A stretch of DNA of 40,051 nucleotides from an uncultured Rhodospira sp. (GTDB lineage: Bacteria > Pseudomonadota > Alphaproteobacteria > Rhodospirillales > Rhodospirillaceae), in assembly GCF_937138205.1 (NCBI RefSeq), contig NZ_CAKZOT010000035.1, positions 1 to 40,051 of the forward strand, in the 5' to 3' direction. This document shows, one piece after another, positions 1 to 8,150 of the stretch (positions within the stretch are counted from its first letter, which is position 1; every line of letters starts with the position of its first letter). The notes under the pieces were generated by a model. That model saw only the letters and a list, made by a program, of their open reading frames with translations, searched no databases and was not told the DNA's origin. The translations under genes were made by a program, and so were the position numbers.

Positions 1-12
1 CGCAATGACGAG
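1..12. repeat. Probable end of a dispersed palindromic repeat cut by the window edge
   Basis: The first bases, CGCAATGACG, match the outer arm (CTCGCAATGAC) of the large palindromic repeat at 37966-38067. The rest of the element would lie outside the window. The match is short, so this is only a suggestion. Confidence 0.3.
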
Positions 13-34
13 TCATGGTCCTGTTCGCAGCCGT

Positions 35-145
35 CGTAGGGTGCGTCTGGAGGCGGCGACGCCGCCGACGACGCACCAGGTGGCCGCGACGGCCGCGAGG
101 CGGTGCGTCGCCCGCCGCGTTCGCGGCGGTCAGACGCACCCTACG
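35..145. repeat. Dispersed GTAGGGTGCGTC palindromic repeat, copy 1
   Basis: The element starts with CGTAGGGTGCGTC and ends with its reverse complement GACGCACCCTACG. Inside are two further hairpins, each bounded by GTGCGTC and GACGCAC. The same family occurs at 25866-25952, 25982-26068, 26680-26725 (half) and 26755-26841. The middle of this copy differs from the others, but the outer arms and the right-hand hairpin are shared. It looks like a REP/BIME-type element; no coding potential is credible. Confidence 0.8.
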
Positions 146-488
146 AGCTGGCGGAGACGTGTGAATATGATGGCCCGCAAAAGGGGAGGGAGTCCGGCCC
201 GCACCCGGTTAGCGAGCCGCTCTTTAGCTTATCGTAAGGCGTAAGCCGAACTCCTCCCCCATTCATGGGGGAGGTTGGGAGGGGGTTCAGGCGGAAGCCG
301 CCGCCTTCACGGGTGAGTGAGTTCGATAGGTCCATGGCCCCGTGGCCCGGTTTCCGGACCGGTGACGGGCGTCACTGATTTCCGCCCTCCCAACTGCGCA
401 AAATTGTCACAGTTGGCTGCGAGGCTATTCGTTCGAGCCACAGGCGGTCCATCGACCGTCGCGCTCACGCCGCAGGGAGGATGGATAC
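146..488. other. Intergenic region with a small palindrome
   Basis: No gene is supported here. The clearest structure is a palindrome at 254-273, with arms CTCCCCC and GGGGGAG around ATTCAT, followed by a G-rich stretch. It resembles a dispersed repeat more than a terminator, because no T-run follows. The last part (475-480) holds the ribosome binding site GGGAGG of the next gene. Confidence 0.5.
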
Positions 489-890
489 ATGACCCGTTCC
501 ACTGGACGCTTGGCCATCGCCGCCCTGGCTCTTGGCCTCGCCACCAACGCCGGCGCCGCGCCGCAATCGGCGCCAGAGTCGATGCCGGCCGCGAACATCC
601 CCGTCGCCTTTACGTCCGCGACGCCGGATGTCGACCGGCACGCCCTGTGCGACAGGGCGCTGGAAAACGTCGCCATCGGACGGCCGGTGCCGTTCCGCGC
701 CGCCGGCTGTCTGCGCGCCTTCGTGCTGGAGGCGGACCCGGCCACACAGACGGCGGCCCGTCCCGCGCCCGAGGCCTGCGAGGCGCTGCTGCCCAGCCTG
801 GCCGTCGGCGCCCCGGTGCGCCTGGGCGCGGCGGTGCCGTGCATCGAGGATTACATCCTGACCGGCCGGAGTCAGGTGGCGGAGCGGTAG
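489..890 (+). CDS. Small secreted hypothetical protein
   Basis: This gene encodes 133 residues. The N-terminus is a clear Sec signal peptide: basic MTRSTGR, then the hydrophobic stretch LAIAALALGLA, then an AGA cleavage site near residue 23. The mature part is rich in alanine and proline and has five cysteines (near residues 55, 74, 93, 98 and 117), so disulfides in the periplasm are possible. The start is supported by GGGAGG about 8 bases upstream. I recognise no domain. It stands alone between repeats and a VOC gene, and nothing around it suggests a function. Confidence 0.6.
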   Translation: MTRSTGRLAIAALALGLATNAGAAPQSAPESMPAANIPVAFTSATPDVDRHALCDRALENVAIGRPVPFRAAGCLRAFVLEADPATQTAARPAPEACEALLPSLAVGAPVRLGAAVPCIEDYILTGRSQVAER

Positions 891-976
891 CACCCGCAAT
901 GTCCCGGGATTGTCCCGAGCGGGCGACTCGGGCATTGTCTTCCTTCCGCACGTCGAAGGGAGGAAGCGAGACGCCC

Positions 977-1393
977 ATGCCCGCGATCAGCCTGATCACC
1001 CTGGCCGTGGCCGACGTGGCGCGGTCCCGCGCCTTCTACGAGGCCCTGGGCCTGCCAGCGAAGCCGCCAAGCAATGAGGCCGTCGCCTTCCTGGATGCCG
1101 GCGGCGTCGTTCTGGGCCTGTACGGGCGGGACGCCCTGGCCGCCGACACGGGCCTGGCCGACGCGCGCCCGGGCGGCATCACCCTGGCCTTCAACGTGGC
1201 CACGCGGGACGCCGTGTCGGCGCGGCTGGCCGAGGCGGTCGCCGCCGGCGCCACCGTGCTGAAGGAACCGCGTGAGATGCCGTGGGGCGGCGTGGTGGCG
1301 TACTTCGCCGACCCCGACGGCCACCCGTGGGAAATCACCTGGGTCGCCGACTTCCCGCTGACCGAGGACGGGCGGATTGTGTTGGAGGGGTAA
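977..1393 (+). CDS. VOC family (glyoxalase/bleomycin-resistance-like) protein
   Basis: The product has 138 residues, the usual size for a single-chain VOC protein with two beta-alpha-beta-beta-beta modules. Module one begins ISLITLAVADVARSRAFYE, a typical VOC opening, and module two ends with FADPDGHPWEITW, where the PDG and WEI pattern and the final metal-ligand Glu are characteristic. GGGAGGAAG lies about 10 bases before the ATG; the open frame continues upstream, but the homology starts here. Members include glyoxalases, dioxygenases and antibiotic-binding proteins; the substrate cannot be told from sequence. It is probably cytosolic. Confidence 0.8.
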   Translation: MPAISLITLAVADVARSRAFYEALGLPAKPPSNEAVAFLDAGGVVLGLYGRDALAADTGLADARPGGITLAFNVATRDAVSARLAEAVAAGATVLKEPREMPWGGVVAYFADPDGHPWEITWVADFPLTEDGRIVLEG

Positions 1394-1604
1394 GCGGACC
1401 CTGCTCCAGCCGAGCCTCCAGCCGAGCCGACGGGTGCGTGCCGTGCGCGGCGCGGGCGTGGACACGGTTTTGTTTGTTTGGACTTCACCGGCTCGTTCCG
1501 TACGATGGTCCTTGGTTGGGGTGGGGCCGCGTCGAAACGGTCCGCCTTCGCGACGGATACGGGGAAGGGGCGCGGCGCGCCGGCGCGGACCGCTTTGGTC
1601 ATTT

Positions 1605-1636
1605 CGTTGACGGACCATCTCGTTGACGGACCATCG
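1605..1636. repeat. Two-unit 16-bp tandem repeat
   Basis: CGTTGACGGACCATC occurs twice at a 16-base spacing (1605 and 1621), about 50 bases upstream of the lipoprotein gene. Each unit carries TTGACG, which resembles a -35 box, so it may affect the next promoter; no matching -10 box is clear. Confidence 0.6.
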
Positions 1637-1685
1637 CGTCGCGCCACGCCATGTCGCCCTTTCCCGAGCCGGGAGGTCCTGAGAC

Positions 1686-2612
1686 ATGATCACCGTGAGT
1701 CGCGCGTGGTTCCTGCCGATCCTTTTGTCCATCAGCGTGGCGATCGCGGGCTGCACGCCGCCACGCGACTACGAACTGGCCGCCGCCGCCGGCATCGACG
1801 CCCAGGATGCCCTGGTGGCCTTCTCCGAGGGGGCCAAACGGACGACGGTGGACGCCCGCACCCAGGGCCTGACGGCGGTGCTGTTCGACCTGAGGTCGCG
1901 GGCGGAGCGGCAGCAGGCGTACGAGACGCGATTGGCGCAGATCGAGAGCGATCTGGAGTCCTGGGCGCTGATGGAGGCCCATGCCGGCCAGTTGCGGGCC
2001 TATTTCACGGCGTTGCGCGCTCTGGCAACGACGGACTCGCCAGCCCGCACGGCCGGCGCCATCGGCGGCGCCTCCAGCGGGCTGGTGGCGGCGGGCGAGC
2101 GTCTCGGCCTGAGCCTGAACATCGCCGGCGAGGCCAGCGGCGTCATCCAGGAGCTTGCGCGGGCCTCCCTCACCATCGCGCAACGGGCCGCGCTGGCCGA
2201 GGAACTGGAGCGGCGGGCCACCCTGATCAGCGAACAGATCGACCTGCAGCGCAAGGCGATCGGCCTTTTGGCGGCGCGCTTCGAGCGCGACTTCGCCAGT
2301 GCCGCCGCCGACCGCATGGGCGCGGTGGAAACGGCCGTGCTGTCCGGCCGTGTCGGCGACGTGGAGCGAGTCCAGGTCGCGGAGATCCTGCGCGACAGCG
2401 TGCTGGAGCCCGACGCGGCCGCGCTTCAGGCGGCCGTGCAGGCGGCGCGCGACAGCGCCGACAAGATGGCCGCGCTGTGGGACGGGCTTATCCGCCGGGC
2501 CGCCGGGGACGTGTCGTTCGAGACGCTGGTCGACCGCGCGCAGGACCTGGCCGCCGAGGCCGGCCAGTTGAAAACCACTGCCGGCGTCATCTGGGGCGCA
2601 ATCGGGTCGTGA
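1686..2612 (+). CDS. Helical lipoprotein of unknown function
   Basis: The 308-residue product starts with a lipoprotein signal peptide whose lipobox is IAGC, with the lipidated Cys near residue 22. The remainder is almost entirely alpha-helical and rich in Ala, Glu, Arg and Gln, and likely forms coiled coils facing the periplasm. A small hydrophobic Ala/Gly patch (TAGAIGGASSGLVAAGE) lies near residues 122-138. GGGAGG sits 10-15 bases before the ATG. The next gene follows after 23 bases and is also helical, so the two are probably co-transcribed. I do not recognise a family. Confidence 0.65.
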   Translation: MITVSRAWFLPILLSISVAIAGCTPPRDYELAAAAGIDAQDALVAFSEGAKRTTVDARTQGLTAVLFDLRSRAERQQAYETRLAQIESDLESWALMEAHAGQLRAYFTALRALATTDSPARTAGAIGGASSGLVAAGERLGLSLNIAGEASGVIQELARASLTIAQRAALAEELERRATLISEQIDLQRKAIGLLAARFERDFASAAADRMGAVETAVLSGRVGDVERVQVAEILRDSVLEPDAAALQAAVQAARDSADKMAALWDGLIRRAAGDVSFETLVDRAQDLAAEAGQLKTTAGVIWGAIGS

Positions 2613-2635
2613 GCTGAACGGAGGAGGACCCCATC

Positions 2636-2986
2636 ATGCCCATCGTGACCGAGGACCAGCGCGACCGACTCCTCCTGCGCCTGTACCAGTTGCGCGAGGC
2701 ATTCCAGGACATCCGCGCGGAGGTGCACGCGACCTATCCGCCCGACAGCGAGGAACGCGAGGCGTTCGCCCGCGCCCGGCTGGCCGTCGACACGGCTATC
2801 ATCGACCTGGAAAACGAGGCCCTCGGCTCGGTCGCGGCGCAGATGAACGCGGCCAAGGCGCCGATCGACACGGCCACCCGGGAGCTGCGGGACAAGGTGG
2901 ACGACTTCAACAAGATCGCGGACGGCGCCGAAAAGGCCGCCAAGGTGGTCGGCCTCATGGTCAAGATCCTCGATCTCGTCACCTGA
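2636..2986 (+). CDS. Small helical hypothetical protein
   Basis: This gene encodes 116 residues, nearly all predicted helix, acidic, with no signal peptide. It starts with an ATG preceded by GGAGGAGG (about 9 bases). The C-terminal [14 protein letters not shown] could form a short amphipathic helix. It follows the lipoprotein gene by 23 bases, and the pattern of lipoprotein plus soluble helical partner suggests a two-protein unit. No motif that I know is present, so the function is unknown. Confidence 0.6.
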   Translation: MPIVTEDQRDRLLLRLYQLREAFQDIRAEVHATYPPDSEEREAFARARLAVDTAIIDLENEALGSVAAQMNAAKAPIDTATRELRDKVDDFNKIADGAEKAAKVVGLMVKILDLVT

Positions 2987-3071
2987 CGGCGAGTCGGCGG
3001 GGGGCGGCCCGGTTGCGACATTGCCCCTCCCCCTTGCCGCCACCGCCGGCCGGGGCTATGGTCCGCCCACC

Positions 3072-4049
3072 ATGACGGACGCCGCCTTTCCGCACCGCCA
3101 CCTCCTCGGCATCCAGGGGCTGCACCCCCCGGACATTCAGCATCTCTTGGATCTCGCCGACGGCCACGTGGACCAGTGCCGGGGCGCCGACAAGGCCAGC
3201 GACGCGATGGCCGGGCGCACGGTCATCAACCTGTTCTTCGAGAACTCGACCCGCACCCGCACCTCGTTCGAACTGGCCGCCAAGCGCCAGGGCGCCGAGG
3301 TCATCAACATGCAGGTCTCGACCAGTTCGGTGGCCAAGGGCGAAACGCTGATCGACACGGCGGTGACGCTGAACGCCATGCATCCGGACGTCCTGGTGGT
3401 GCGCCATCCGGAGTCGGGCGCGGCCAAGCTGCTGGCCGAGAAGGTCAACTGCGCCGTGGTCAACGGCGGTGACGGCGGCCACGAGCATCCCACCCAGGCG
3501 CTGCTGGACGCGCTGACCATCCGCCGCCGCAAGGGCCGGCTGGACGGCCTGCGGGTGGCCATCTGCGGCGACGTCCTGCACAGCCGGGTGGCGCGCTCGA
3601 ACATCCACCTGCTGACGACCATGGGCACGCAGGTGCGCCTGATCGGCCCGCGCACCCTGGTGCCCCGATCGTTCGAGGCCATGGGGGTGGAGGTGTTCAC
3701 CAACATGCGCGAGGGCCTGACCGACTGTGACATCGTCATGATGCTGCGCCTGCAGACCGAGCGGATGCGCGGCAATTTCATTCCCTCGGTGCGTGAGTAC
3801 TTCCGCTTCTACGGGCTGGACCGCGACAAGCTGTCGCGGGCGCGGCCGGACGCGCTGATCATGCATCCCGGACCGATGAACCGGGGGGTGGAGATCGACT
3901 CGGACGTCGCCGACGACTTCGAGCGCAGCGTCATCCGCGAACAGGTCGAGATGGGCGTGGCCGTGCGCATGGCCGTGCTGCGGCTGTTGGCCGGCAACCT
4001 CGACCACACGCGCCGCAACCAGCCGTTCGCCGGCGCGGGAGGGGTGTGA
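3072..4049 (+). CDS. pyrB: Aspartate carbamoyltransferase catalytic subunit
   Basis: The enzyme joins carbamoyl phosphate and aspartate to give N-carbamoyl-aspartate, the first committed step of pyrimidine synthesis, in the cytosol. The product is 325 residues, a normal length. The carbamoyl-phosphate loop [13 protein letters not shown] is near residue 55, HPTQALLD near 139, and the aspartate-side motif [12 protein letters not shown] near 265. The ATG at 3072 fits the family N-terminus; an in-frame start 51 bases upstream adds a non-homologous leader. Its stop overlaps the start of the dihydroorotase-like gene, which fits translational coupling and a PyrB-PyrC' type complex. No regulatory-chain gene (pyrI) is seen. 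Confidence 0.95.
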   Translation: MTDAAFPHRHLLGIQGLHPPDIQHLLDLADGHVDQCRGADKASDAMAGRTVINLFFENSTRTRTSFELAAKRQGAEVINMQVSTSSVAKGETLIDTAVTLNAMHPDVLVVRHPESGAAKLLAEKVNCAVVNGGDGGHEHPTQALLDALTIRRRKGRLDGLRVAICGDVLHSRVARSNIHLLTTMGTQVRLIGPRTLVPRSFEAMGVEVFTNMREGLTDCDIVMMLRLQTERMRGNFIPSVREYFRFYGLDRDKLSRARPDALIMHPGPMNRGVEIDSDVADDFERSVIREQVEMGVAVRMAVLRLLAGNLDHTRRNQPFAGAGGV

Positions 4050-5356
4050 TGGCCCTCGACGTGCCCGGCCGCGTGGCCTACGCCAACGCCCGCCTGCTCG
4101 ACCCCGCCACCGGCCTGGATGCCATGGGCGGCCTGCTGACCGAGGGTGAGCACATCGTGCATCTGGCGCCCGGCCTGTTCGCCGACGGCACCCCGGTCGG
4201 GGCGCGGGTGGTGGACTGCGGCGGCGCCTGCCTTGCTCCGGGGCTGGTGGACATCCGCACCCAGTTGCGCGAGCCCGGCCAGGAGCACAAGGAGAGCTTC
4301 AAGAGCGCCGGACGCGCGGCGGCGGCCGGCGGCGTGACCTCGATGGTCGGCCTGCCCAACACCAACCCGGTGATCGACGACGAGGCGGCGGTCGAGTTTG
4401 TGGCCCGCCGTGCGCGCCTGATCGGACTGGCCAAGGTGTTCACGTACGCCGCCGCCACCAAGGGCCTGGAGGGGCGCGAACTGGCCGAGATCGGCCTGTT
4501 GCACCAAGCCGGCGCCGTGGCTTTCACCGACGGCGTCAAGGCCATCGCCGACGCCCAGGTGATGCGCCGCCTGCTGGCCTACGCCGCCAGCCACGACCTG
4601 CTGGTCATCCAGCACCCGCAGGAACCGTCCCTGGCCACCGGCGTCATGAACAGCGGCGAGACGGCCACCCGCCTGGGCCTGGGCGGCATTCCGCGCGAGG
4701 CCGAGATCATCATGCTGGAACGCGACATGCGGCTGGTGGCGATGACCGGCGGGCGCTATCACGCCGCCCACATCAGCACCGAGGACAGCGTCGAGATCAT
4801 CCGCAAGGCCAAGGCGGCCGGCCTGCCGGTGACCTGCGACACGGCGCCGTTCTACTTCGCGCTGAACGAGCTGGAGGTCGGCGACTACCGCACCTTCGCC
4901 AAGCTGTCGCCGCCACTGCGCAGCGAATCCGACCGCCAGGCCATCGTCGACGGGTTGGCGGACGGCACCATCGACGTCATCGCCTCCGACCACTGCCCGC
5001 AGGACCAGGACACCAAGCGGCTGCCGTTCAATCTGGCCGAGTTCGGCGGCATCGGCCTGGAAACCCTGTTGCCGGTGACGCTGCGGCTGGTGCACGAGGG
5101 CCGGCTGCCGTTGCTCAAGGCCCTGGACCGAATCACCCGCGCGCCTGCCGACCTGCTGGGGCTGGAGGCCGGGCGGCTGCGCACCGGCGCGCCGGCCGAT
5201 CTGGTGATTTTCGATCCCGAGGCGCCGTGGAAGGTGGTGGGCGATACCATGCGCTCCAAGTCCAAGAACTCGCCGTTCGATGGCCATCTGGTGCAGGGCA
5301 AGGTGATCCGGACGGTCGTGGACGGCCGCACGGTGTTCCCCGAAGGGGCGGGGTGA
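4049..5356 (+). CDS. Dihydroorotase-like protein, probably non-catalytic (PyrC' type)
   Basis: The 435-residue product aligns over its whole length with class I dihydroorotases, including LREPG near residue 73, the GLPNTNPVIDD region, HISTEDS near 241 and SDH near 313. The usual DxHxH metal motif reads DIRTQ (residues 68-72), so both histidines are lost. SDHAPH has become SDHCPQ, FSDDG is shortened to FTDG, and TPHH has become APFY. Pseudomonas has similar pyrB-linked PyrC' proteins that are inactive but needed to assemble aspartate carbamoyltransferase; that role is inferred here. The ATG overlaps the pyrB stop (TGATG); a GTG one codon earlier is also possible. A working pyrC should exist elsewhere. 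Confidence 0.9.
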   Translation: MALDVPGRVAYANARLLDPATGLDAMGGLLTEGEHIVHLAPGLFADGTPVGARVVDCGGACLAPGLVDIRTQLREPGQEHKESFKSAGRAAAAGGVTSMVGLPNTNPVIDDEAAVEFVARRARLIGLAKVFTYAAATKGLEGRELAEIGLLHQAGAVAFTDGVKAIADAQVMRRLLAYAASHDLLVIQHPQEPSLATGVMNSGETATRLGLGGIPREAEIIMLERDMRLVAMTGGRYHAAHISTEDSVEIIRKAKAAGLPVTCDTAPFYFALNELEVGDYRTFAKLSPPLRSESDRQAIVDGLADGTIDVIASDHCPQDQDTKRLPFNLAEFGGIGLETLLPVTLRLVHEGRLPLLKALDRITRAPADLLGLEAGRLRTGAPADLVIFDPEAPWKVVGDTMRSKSKNSPFDGHLVQGKVIRTVVDGRTVFPEGAG

Positions 5357-5378
5357 GCGGGGCGAGGGGAGAGCGACC

Positions 5379-5999
5379 ATGACCGAACCATCCATGACCC
5401 TGGGTCTGGCCGCCGTGGCCGGTTACCTGCTGGGCTCGGTGCCCTTCGGGCTGGTGCTGACGCGGATGGCCGGCCTGGGCGACATCCGGGCCATTGGCTC
5501 CGGCAACATCGGCGCCACCAACGTGCTGCGCACCGGCCGCAAGGACCTGGCCCTGGCCACGCTGATCCTGGATTCGGCCAAGGGCGCCATCGCGGCGCTG
5601 GGTGCTCAGGCGCTGGCCGGCTGGAGCGGCGTCGACCCCTGGATCCCCGTGGTCGCCGGCGTGGCCGCCGTCGTCGGCCACAACTACCCGATCTGGCTGC
5701 GCTTCAAGGGCGGCAAGGGCGTGGCGACGACGCTCGGCGTGCTGCTGGCCACCGCCTGGCCGGTGGGGATCGCCGCCTGCCTGATGTGGCTGCTGATGGC
5801 CGTGGTGTTCCGATATTCCTCGCTGGCCGCGCTGACCGCGCTGACACTGGCGCCGGGCTTCGCCTTTGCCATGGCCGGGTGGCCGCACGTGGTCGGATTC
5901 GCCCTGCTCGCCCTGCTGGCGTGGTGGCGGCATCGGGAGAACGTCAGGCGACTGCGCGACGGCACGGAAAGCAAGATCGGGAAGAAAGGGAAGGCTTAG
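5379..5999 (+). CDS. plsY: Glycerol-3-phosphate acyltransferase PlsY
   Basis: PlsY is an inner-membrane enzyme that moves an acyl group from acyl-phosphate to glycerol-3-phosphate, the first step of phospholipid synthesis. The 206-residue product has about five membrane segments and the three family motifs: GSGNIGATNVLRTG near residue 45, GHNYPIWLRFKGGKGVAT near 105, and YSSLAAL near 146. It starts 22 bases after the pyrC-like gene, with GGGGAGAG just before the ATG, so it is likely in the same operon. The pyrBC-plsY order is common in alphaproteobacteria. The basic, lysine-rich C-terminus is ordinary. Confidence 0.95.
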   Translation: MTEPSMTLGLAAVAGYLLGSVPFGLVLTRMAGLGDIRAIGSGNIGATNVLRTGRKDLALATLILDSAKGAIAALGAQALAGWSGVDPWIPVVAGVAAVVGHNYPIWLRFKGGKGVATTLGVLLATAWPVGIAACLMWLLMAVVFRYSSLAALTALTLAPGFAFAMAGWPHVVGFALLALLAWWRHRENVRRLRDGTESKIGKKGKA

Positions 6000-6037
6000 G
6001 TGCAGATGGCCCACACGCCGCCGCCGGGAACCTCGAC

Positions 6038-6259
6038 CTATTTGGCGAGAACGGTGGAAAGGTAAGCGATCACGGCCACCGTGATCCCGATCATGGACAG
6101 GGCCACCCCGATGACCGTCGCGACCATCCCCCACATGGCTCCCACCGTTGGCATCCGTGCCAGGCGGAGCCCGATGTCCTTCAGAAGCCCCTTGATCTCA
6201 TCGAGATCCCGGCGGACGTGCTCCTGCTCGACCTCCAGGCGCGTGATCCGGTTTTCCAT
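6038..6259 (-). CDS. Small coiled-coil, single-membrane-span protein
   Basis: The product is 73 residues if it starts at the ATG at 6259, which has AGGAG 8 bases upstream; an ATG two codons earlier (6265) is only 2 bases from that site. Residues 1-35 are a charged heptad-like helix (ENRITRLEVEQEHVRRDLDE), and residues 40-70 are a hydrophobic segment. This layout resembles XhlA-type phage and haemolysin-associated proteins, but no phage genes are nearby. It converges with plsY. Confidence 0.55.
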   Translation of the reverse strand: MENRITRLEVEQEHVRRDLDEIKGLLKDIGLRLARMPTVGAMWGMVATVIGVALSMIGITVAVIAYLSTVLAK

Positions 6260-6265
6260 CGACAT

Positions 6266-6611
6266 CGCTCCTGCATCCCTTCGTTTATGTTGGGCTTCCG
6301 GTGTCGATTCGGCAAGGGGCACGGGATCCTCGGGGGACCTGACAAGGTGTGAAATCAACGAGGGGTCGATCCTGCGCCGCGCCACGACTTCCCCCCGAAC
6401 CTTCGGTCCTCGGCCAGTCACGGTCAGACAGTACGCATTAGATGCGATGGCCGCAACGTGAATCCCTTTTGTTGGTGATCGTGACCTCCGGAAAACGCGT
6501 GCCGGCCAGAGCGAAACAGAAACCAGGGGGGAGATTTCGGAAGGACGACCAAACCGGTGTCCGCTCCGCCGAGCCTGATGGGGCTCGTCCGGTCCCCACC
6601 GCATTACCGAA
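6266..6611. other. Intergenic stretch before the RNA array
   Basis: I see no gene. One small hairpin is present near 6567-6585 (CGAGCC, loop, GGCTCG) with no T-run. The frame open on the minus strand is only an upstream extension of the small membrane-protein gene. The 5' end of the conserved upstream block of the first RNA copy begins at 6612. Confidence 0.4.
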
Positions 6612-6665
6612 ACGTCATGTTGCGGCAAATCGCCCGTTAGGTCGGATCTGTCATCGTTACATCAT

Positions 6666-6880
6666 CAGGAGCGGCACTCCACGGCCGGTTCTGAACCTCG
6701 AGGCAGCGAGGATACCCCGATCAGCCAGAACCTCTTAGTGAGTGTGCCGACCCCTAACCGGTGTTATCCGACCCAGAGCTTGCATTCCGCGACCCGCGCG
6801 TTTCAGCCACGCAAAAGGTCGCACGAGAGATCGAAGCAACGCCCGTCGCGCAAGACCCTTGTGCGGCGGGCGTTTCGATT
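6666..6880 (+). ncRNA. Tandem structured RNA, copy A (unknown family)
   Basis: This is the most 5' of five related units. It shares with the others a hairpin CCTCG-aggcag-CGAGG (6696-6711), the single-stranded word CAGCCA (6722-6727), a CCAGAGC box (6772-6778), and a loop TTTCAGCCA between GCG and CGC (6798-6812). It ends in a long terminator-like hairpin (6838-6874). The P3 stem is weaker than in the other copies. Between these blocks the sequence has diverged strongly from copies C-E, while the blocks stay, which is the pattern of a conserved RNA. No reading frame is conserved across copies. The ends are approximate. Confidence 0.6.
6838..6880 (+). terminator. Terminator-like hairpin of RNA copy A
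   Basis: The arms AACGCCCGTCGCGCAAG and CTTGTGCGGCGGGCGTT pair over 17 positions (two are G-U) around a 3-base loop. A short T-rich tail (TCGATT) follows. The stem core is the same type as in the other copies but with different outer pairs. Confidence 0.65.
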
Positions 6881-6932
6881 CCGGCCCGTAATACCAGCCG
6901 ACGCGACTGCGCCGGCGCCGCGAAGCGGCGGA

Positions 6933-6964
6933 GGCGATAGAACGGACGAGTCCGTTCTATCGCC
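6933..6964. repeat. Perfect 32-bp palindrome between RNA copies A and B
   Basis: The arms GGCGATAGAACGGAC and GTCCGTTCTATCGCC are exact complements separated by GA. It is flanked by a second GC-rich palindrome (GCGCCGCGAAGCGGCGG). It may be a REP-like element that inserted between RNA units, since it does not belong to the repeated unit. Confidence 0.75.
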
Positions 6965-7089
6965 GATCAGTATGTAAGACGGCCCGCGCCGCGCCCTGCC
7001 ATGCCTTGCGCCTGCACATGACATGCACTGCAAAAAGAACATGCGGGCGCCATTGATCCGCCCCAGCCGGAGAAACATATTCGGTTTAT

Positions 7090-7306
7090 CGGGTTTGGCG
7101 AACGGTAGCCGGGCCTGAACCTCGTTGGCGCGAGGATACTTTGAAATCCAGCCAAAACCCCTCCACGGGCGACACCCCTCAGCCAGGTGTTGTCCCGATC
7201 CAGAGCAAGGACGGGTGATCCGTGCGCTTCAGCCACGCACTGGGGATCCCGAACCACCGTAAGGGCGCCCGCCGCACACCCCCCTGTGCGGCGGGCGCTT
7301 TTCGTG
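7090..7306 (+). ncRNA. Tandem structured RNA, copy B (unknown family)
   Basis: This copy is the most diverged from C-E but keeps the structure. P2 is CCTCG-ttggcg-CGAGG (7120-7135). CAGCCA follows in a single-stranded position (7149-7154). P3 pairs GGCGACACC with GGTGTTGTCC around the loop CCTCAGCCA, with the same one-base bulge as in copy C. P5 is GTGCG-CTTCAGCCA-CGCAC (7222-7240). A strong terminator ends it. Stem bases differ from copy C while pairing is kept. The 5' hairpin of the other copies is not obvious here, so the start is approximate. Confidence 0.6.
7265..7302 (+). terminator. Strong intrinsic terminator of RNA copy B
   Basis: GCGCCCGCCGCACA and TGTGCGGCGGGCGC form a perfect 14-bp stem followed directly by TTTT. 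This is the best rho-independent terminator in the array. Confidence 0.85.
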
Positions 7307-7410
7307 GGGCGGGTCCCTTTCGGCGGGGCCAGCCGCGCCCCGCGATGATGAACAAGACGTCATGCGGCGGAAATCGCCCTGTCACGCTCGGGTATGTATG
7401 TTTGGATCAT

Positions 7411-7627
7411 CAGGAGCGGCGCTCCACGGCCTGTCCTGAACCTCGAGGCAGCGAGGATACCCCGACAATCAGCCATAAACCTCCGATCCCAGATGGACCC
7501 TTCAGCAAGGTCCCATCCGTATCCAGAGCAAGGACCCTGCGGACCCCGCGCTTCAGCCACGTGACGGTTCGCACACGAGACGACCCCCCGCACCCGCCGC
7601 GCCCCAACGCGGCGGGTGTGGCTATTC
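7411..7627 (+). ncRNA. Tandem structured RNA, copy C (unknown family)
   Basis: Folded by eye, the unit has P1 GGAGC-ggc-GCTCC (7413-7425), P2 CCTCG-aggcag-CGAGG (7441-7456), a single-stranded CAGCCA (7470-7475), P3 GATGGACC with GGTCCCATC around the loop CTTCAGCAA (7492-7517), a CCAGAGCAAGGAC box (7523-7535), P5 CGCG-CTTCAGCCA-CGTG (7547-7563), and a terminator. The word TCAGCC/AA thus appears three times, twice in loops. No start codon with a Shine-Dalgarno site opens a frame shared by all copies. I do not match it to 6S, SRP, RNase P, tmRNA or another family I know. Confidence 0.65.
7588..7627 (+). terminator. Terminator-like hairpin of RNA copy C
   Basis: CCGCACCCGCCGCG pairs with CGCGGCGGGTGTGG over 14 positions (one G-U) around CCCCAA, followed by a weak CTATTCT tail. 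Confidence 0.65.
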
Positions 7628-7780
7628 TGGGGGGTGCGTTGGCTGCCGCCGTCCCGGTCGACCGCATGACCGCCGGACACCCCCGCAGCACGCCGCCGCC
7701 GGCTTCACTTTACAATCATGACAAAGACGTCATGCGGCGGAAATCGCCCTGTCACGCTCGGGTATGTATGGTCACATCAT

Positions 7781-7997
7781 CAGGAGCGGCGCTCCACGGC
7801 CGGTCCTGAACCTCGAGGCAGCGAGGATACCCCGACAATCAGCCATTGACCTCCGAACCCCGATGGACCCTTCAGCAAGGTCCCATCCGTATCCAGAGCA
7901 AGGACCCTGCGGACCCCGCGCTTCAGCCACGTGACGGTTCGCACACGAGACGACCCCCCGCACCCGCCGCGCCCCAACGCGGCGGGTGTGGCTATTC
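7781..7997 (+). ncRNA. Tandem structured RNA, copy D (unknown family)
   Basis: This is copy C shifted by 370 bases, with the same hairpins, the same CAGCCA words and the same terminator. It differs from C by a few bases upstream of P1 and between P2 and P3 (around 7846-7861). P3 remains paired. Copies D and E are nearly identical. Confidence 0.65.
7958..7997 (+). terminator. Terminator-like hairpin of RNA copy D
   Basis: It has the same 14-position stem as copy C, with loop CCCCAA and tail CTATTCT. Confidence 0.65.
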
Positions 7998-8150
7998 TGG
8001 GGGGTGCGTTGGCTGCCGCCGTCCCGGTCGACCGCATGACCGCCGGACACCCCCGCAGCACGCCGCCGCCGGCTTCACTTTACAATCATGACAAAGACGT
8101 CATGCGGCGGAAATCGCCCTGTCACGCTCGGGTATGTATGGTCACATCAT

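Noticed and set aside
317-976. Long N-terminal extension of the VOC protein
   Set aside because: The frame overlaps a gene with a signal peptide in another frame and the extension has no homology; a good ribosome site precedes the ATG at 977.
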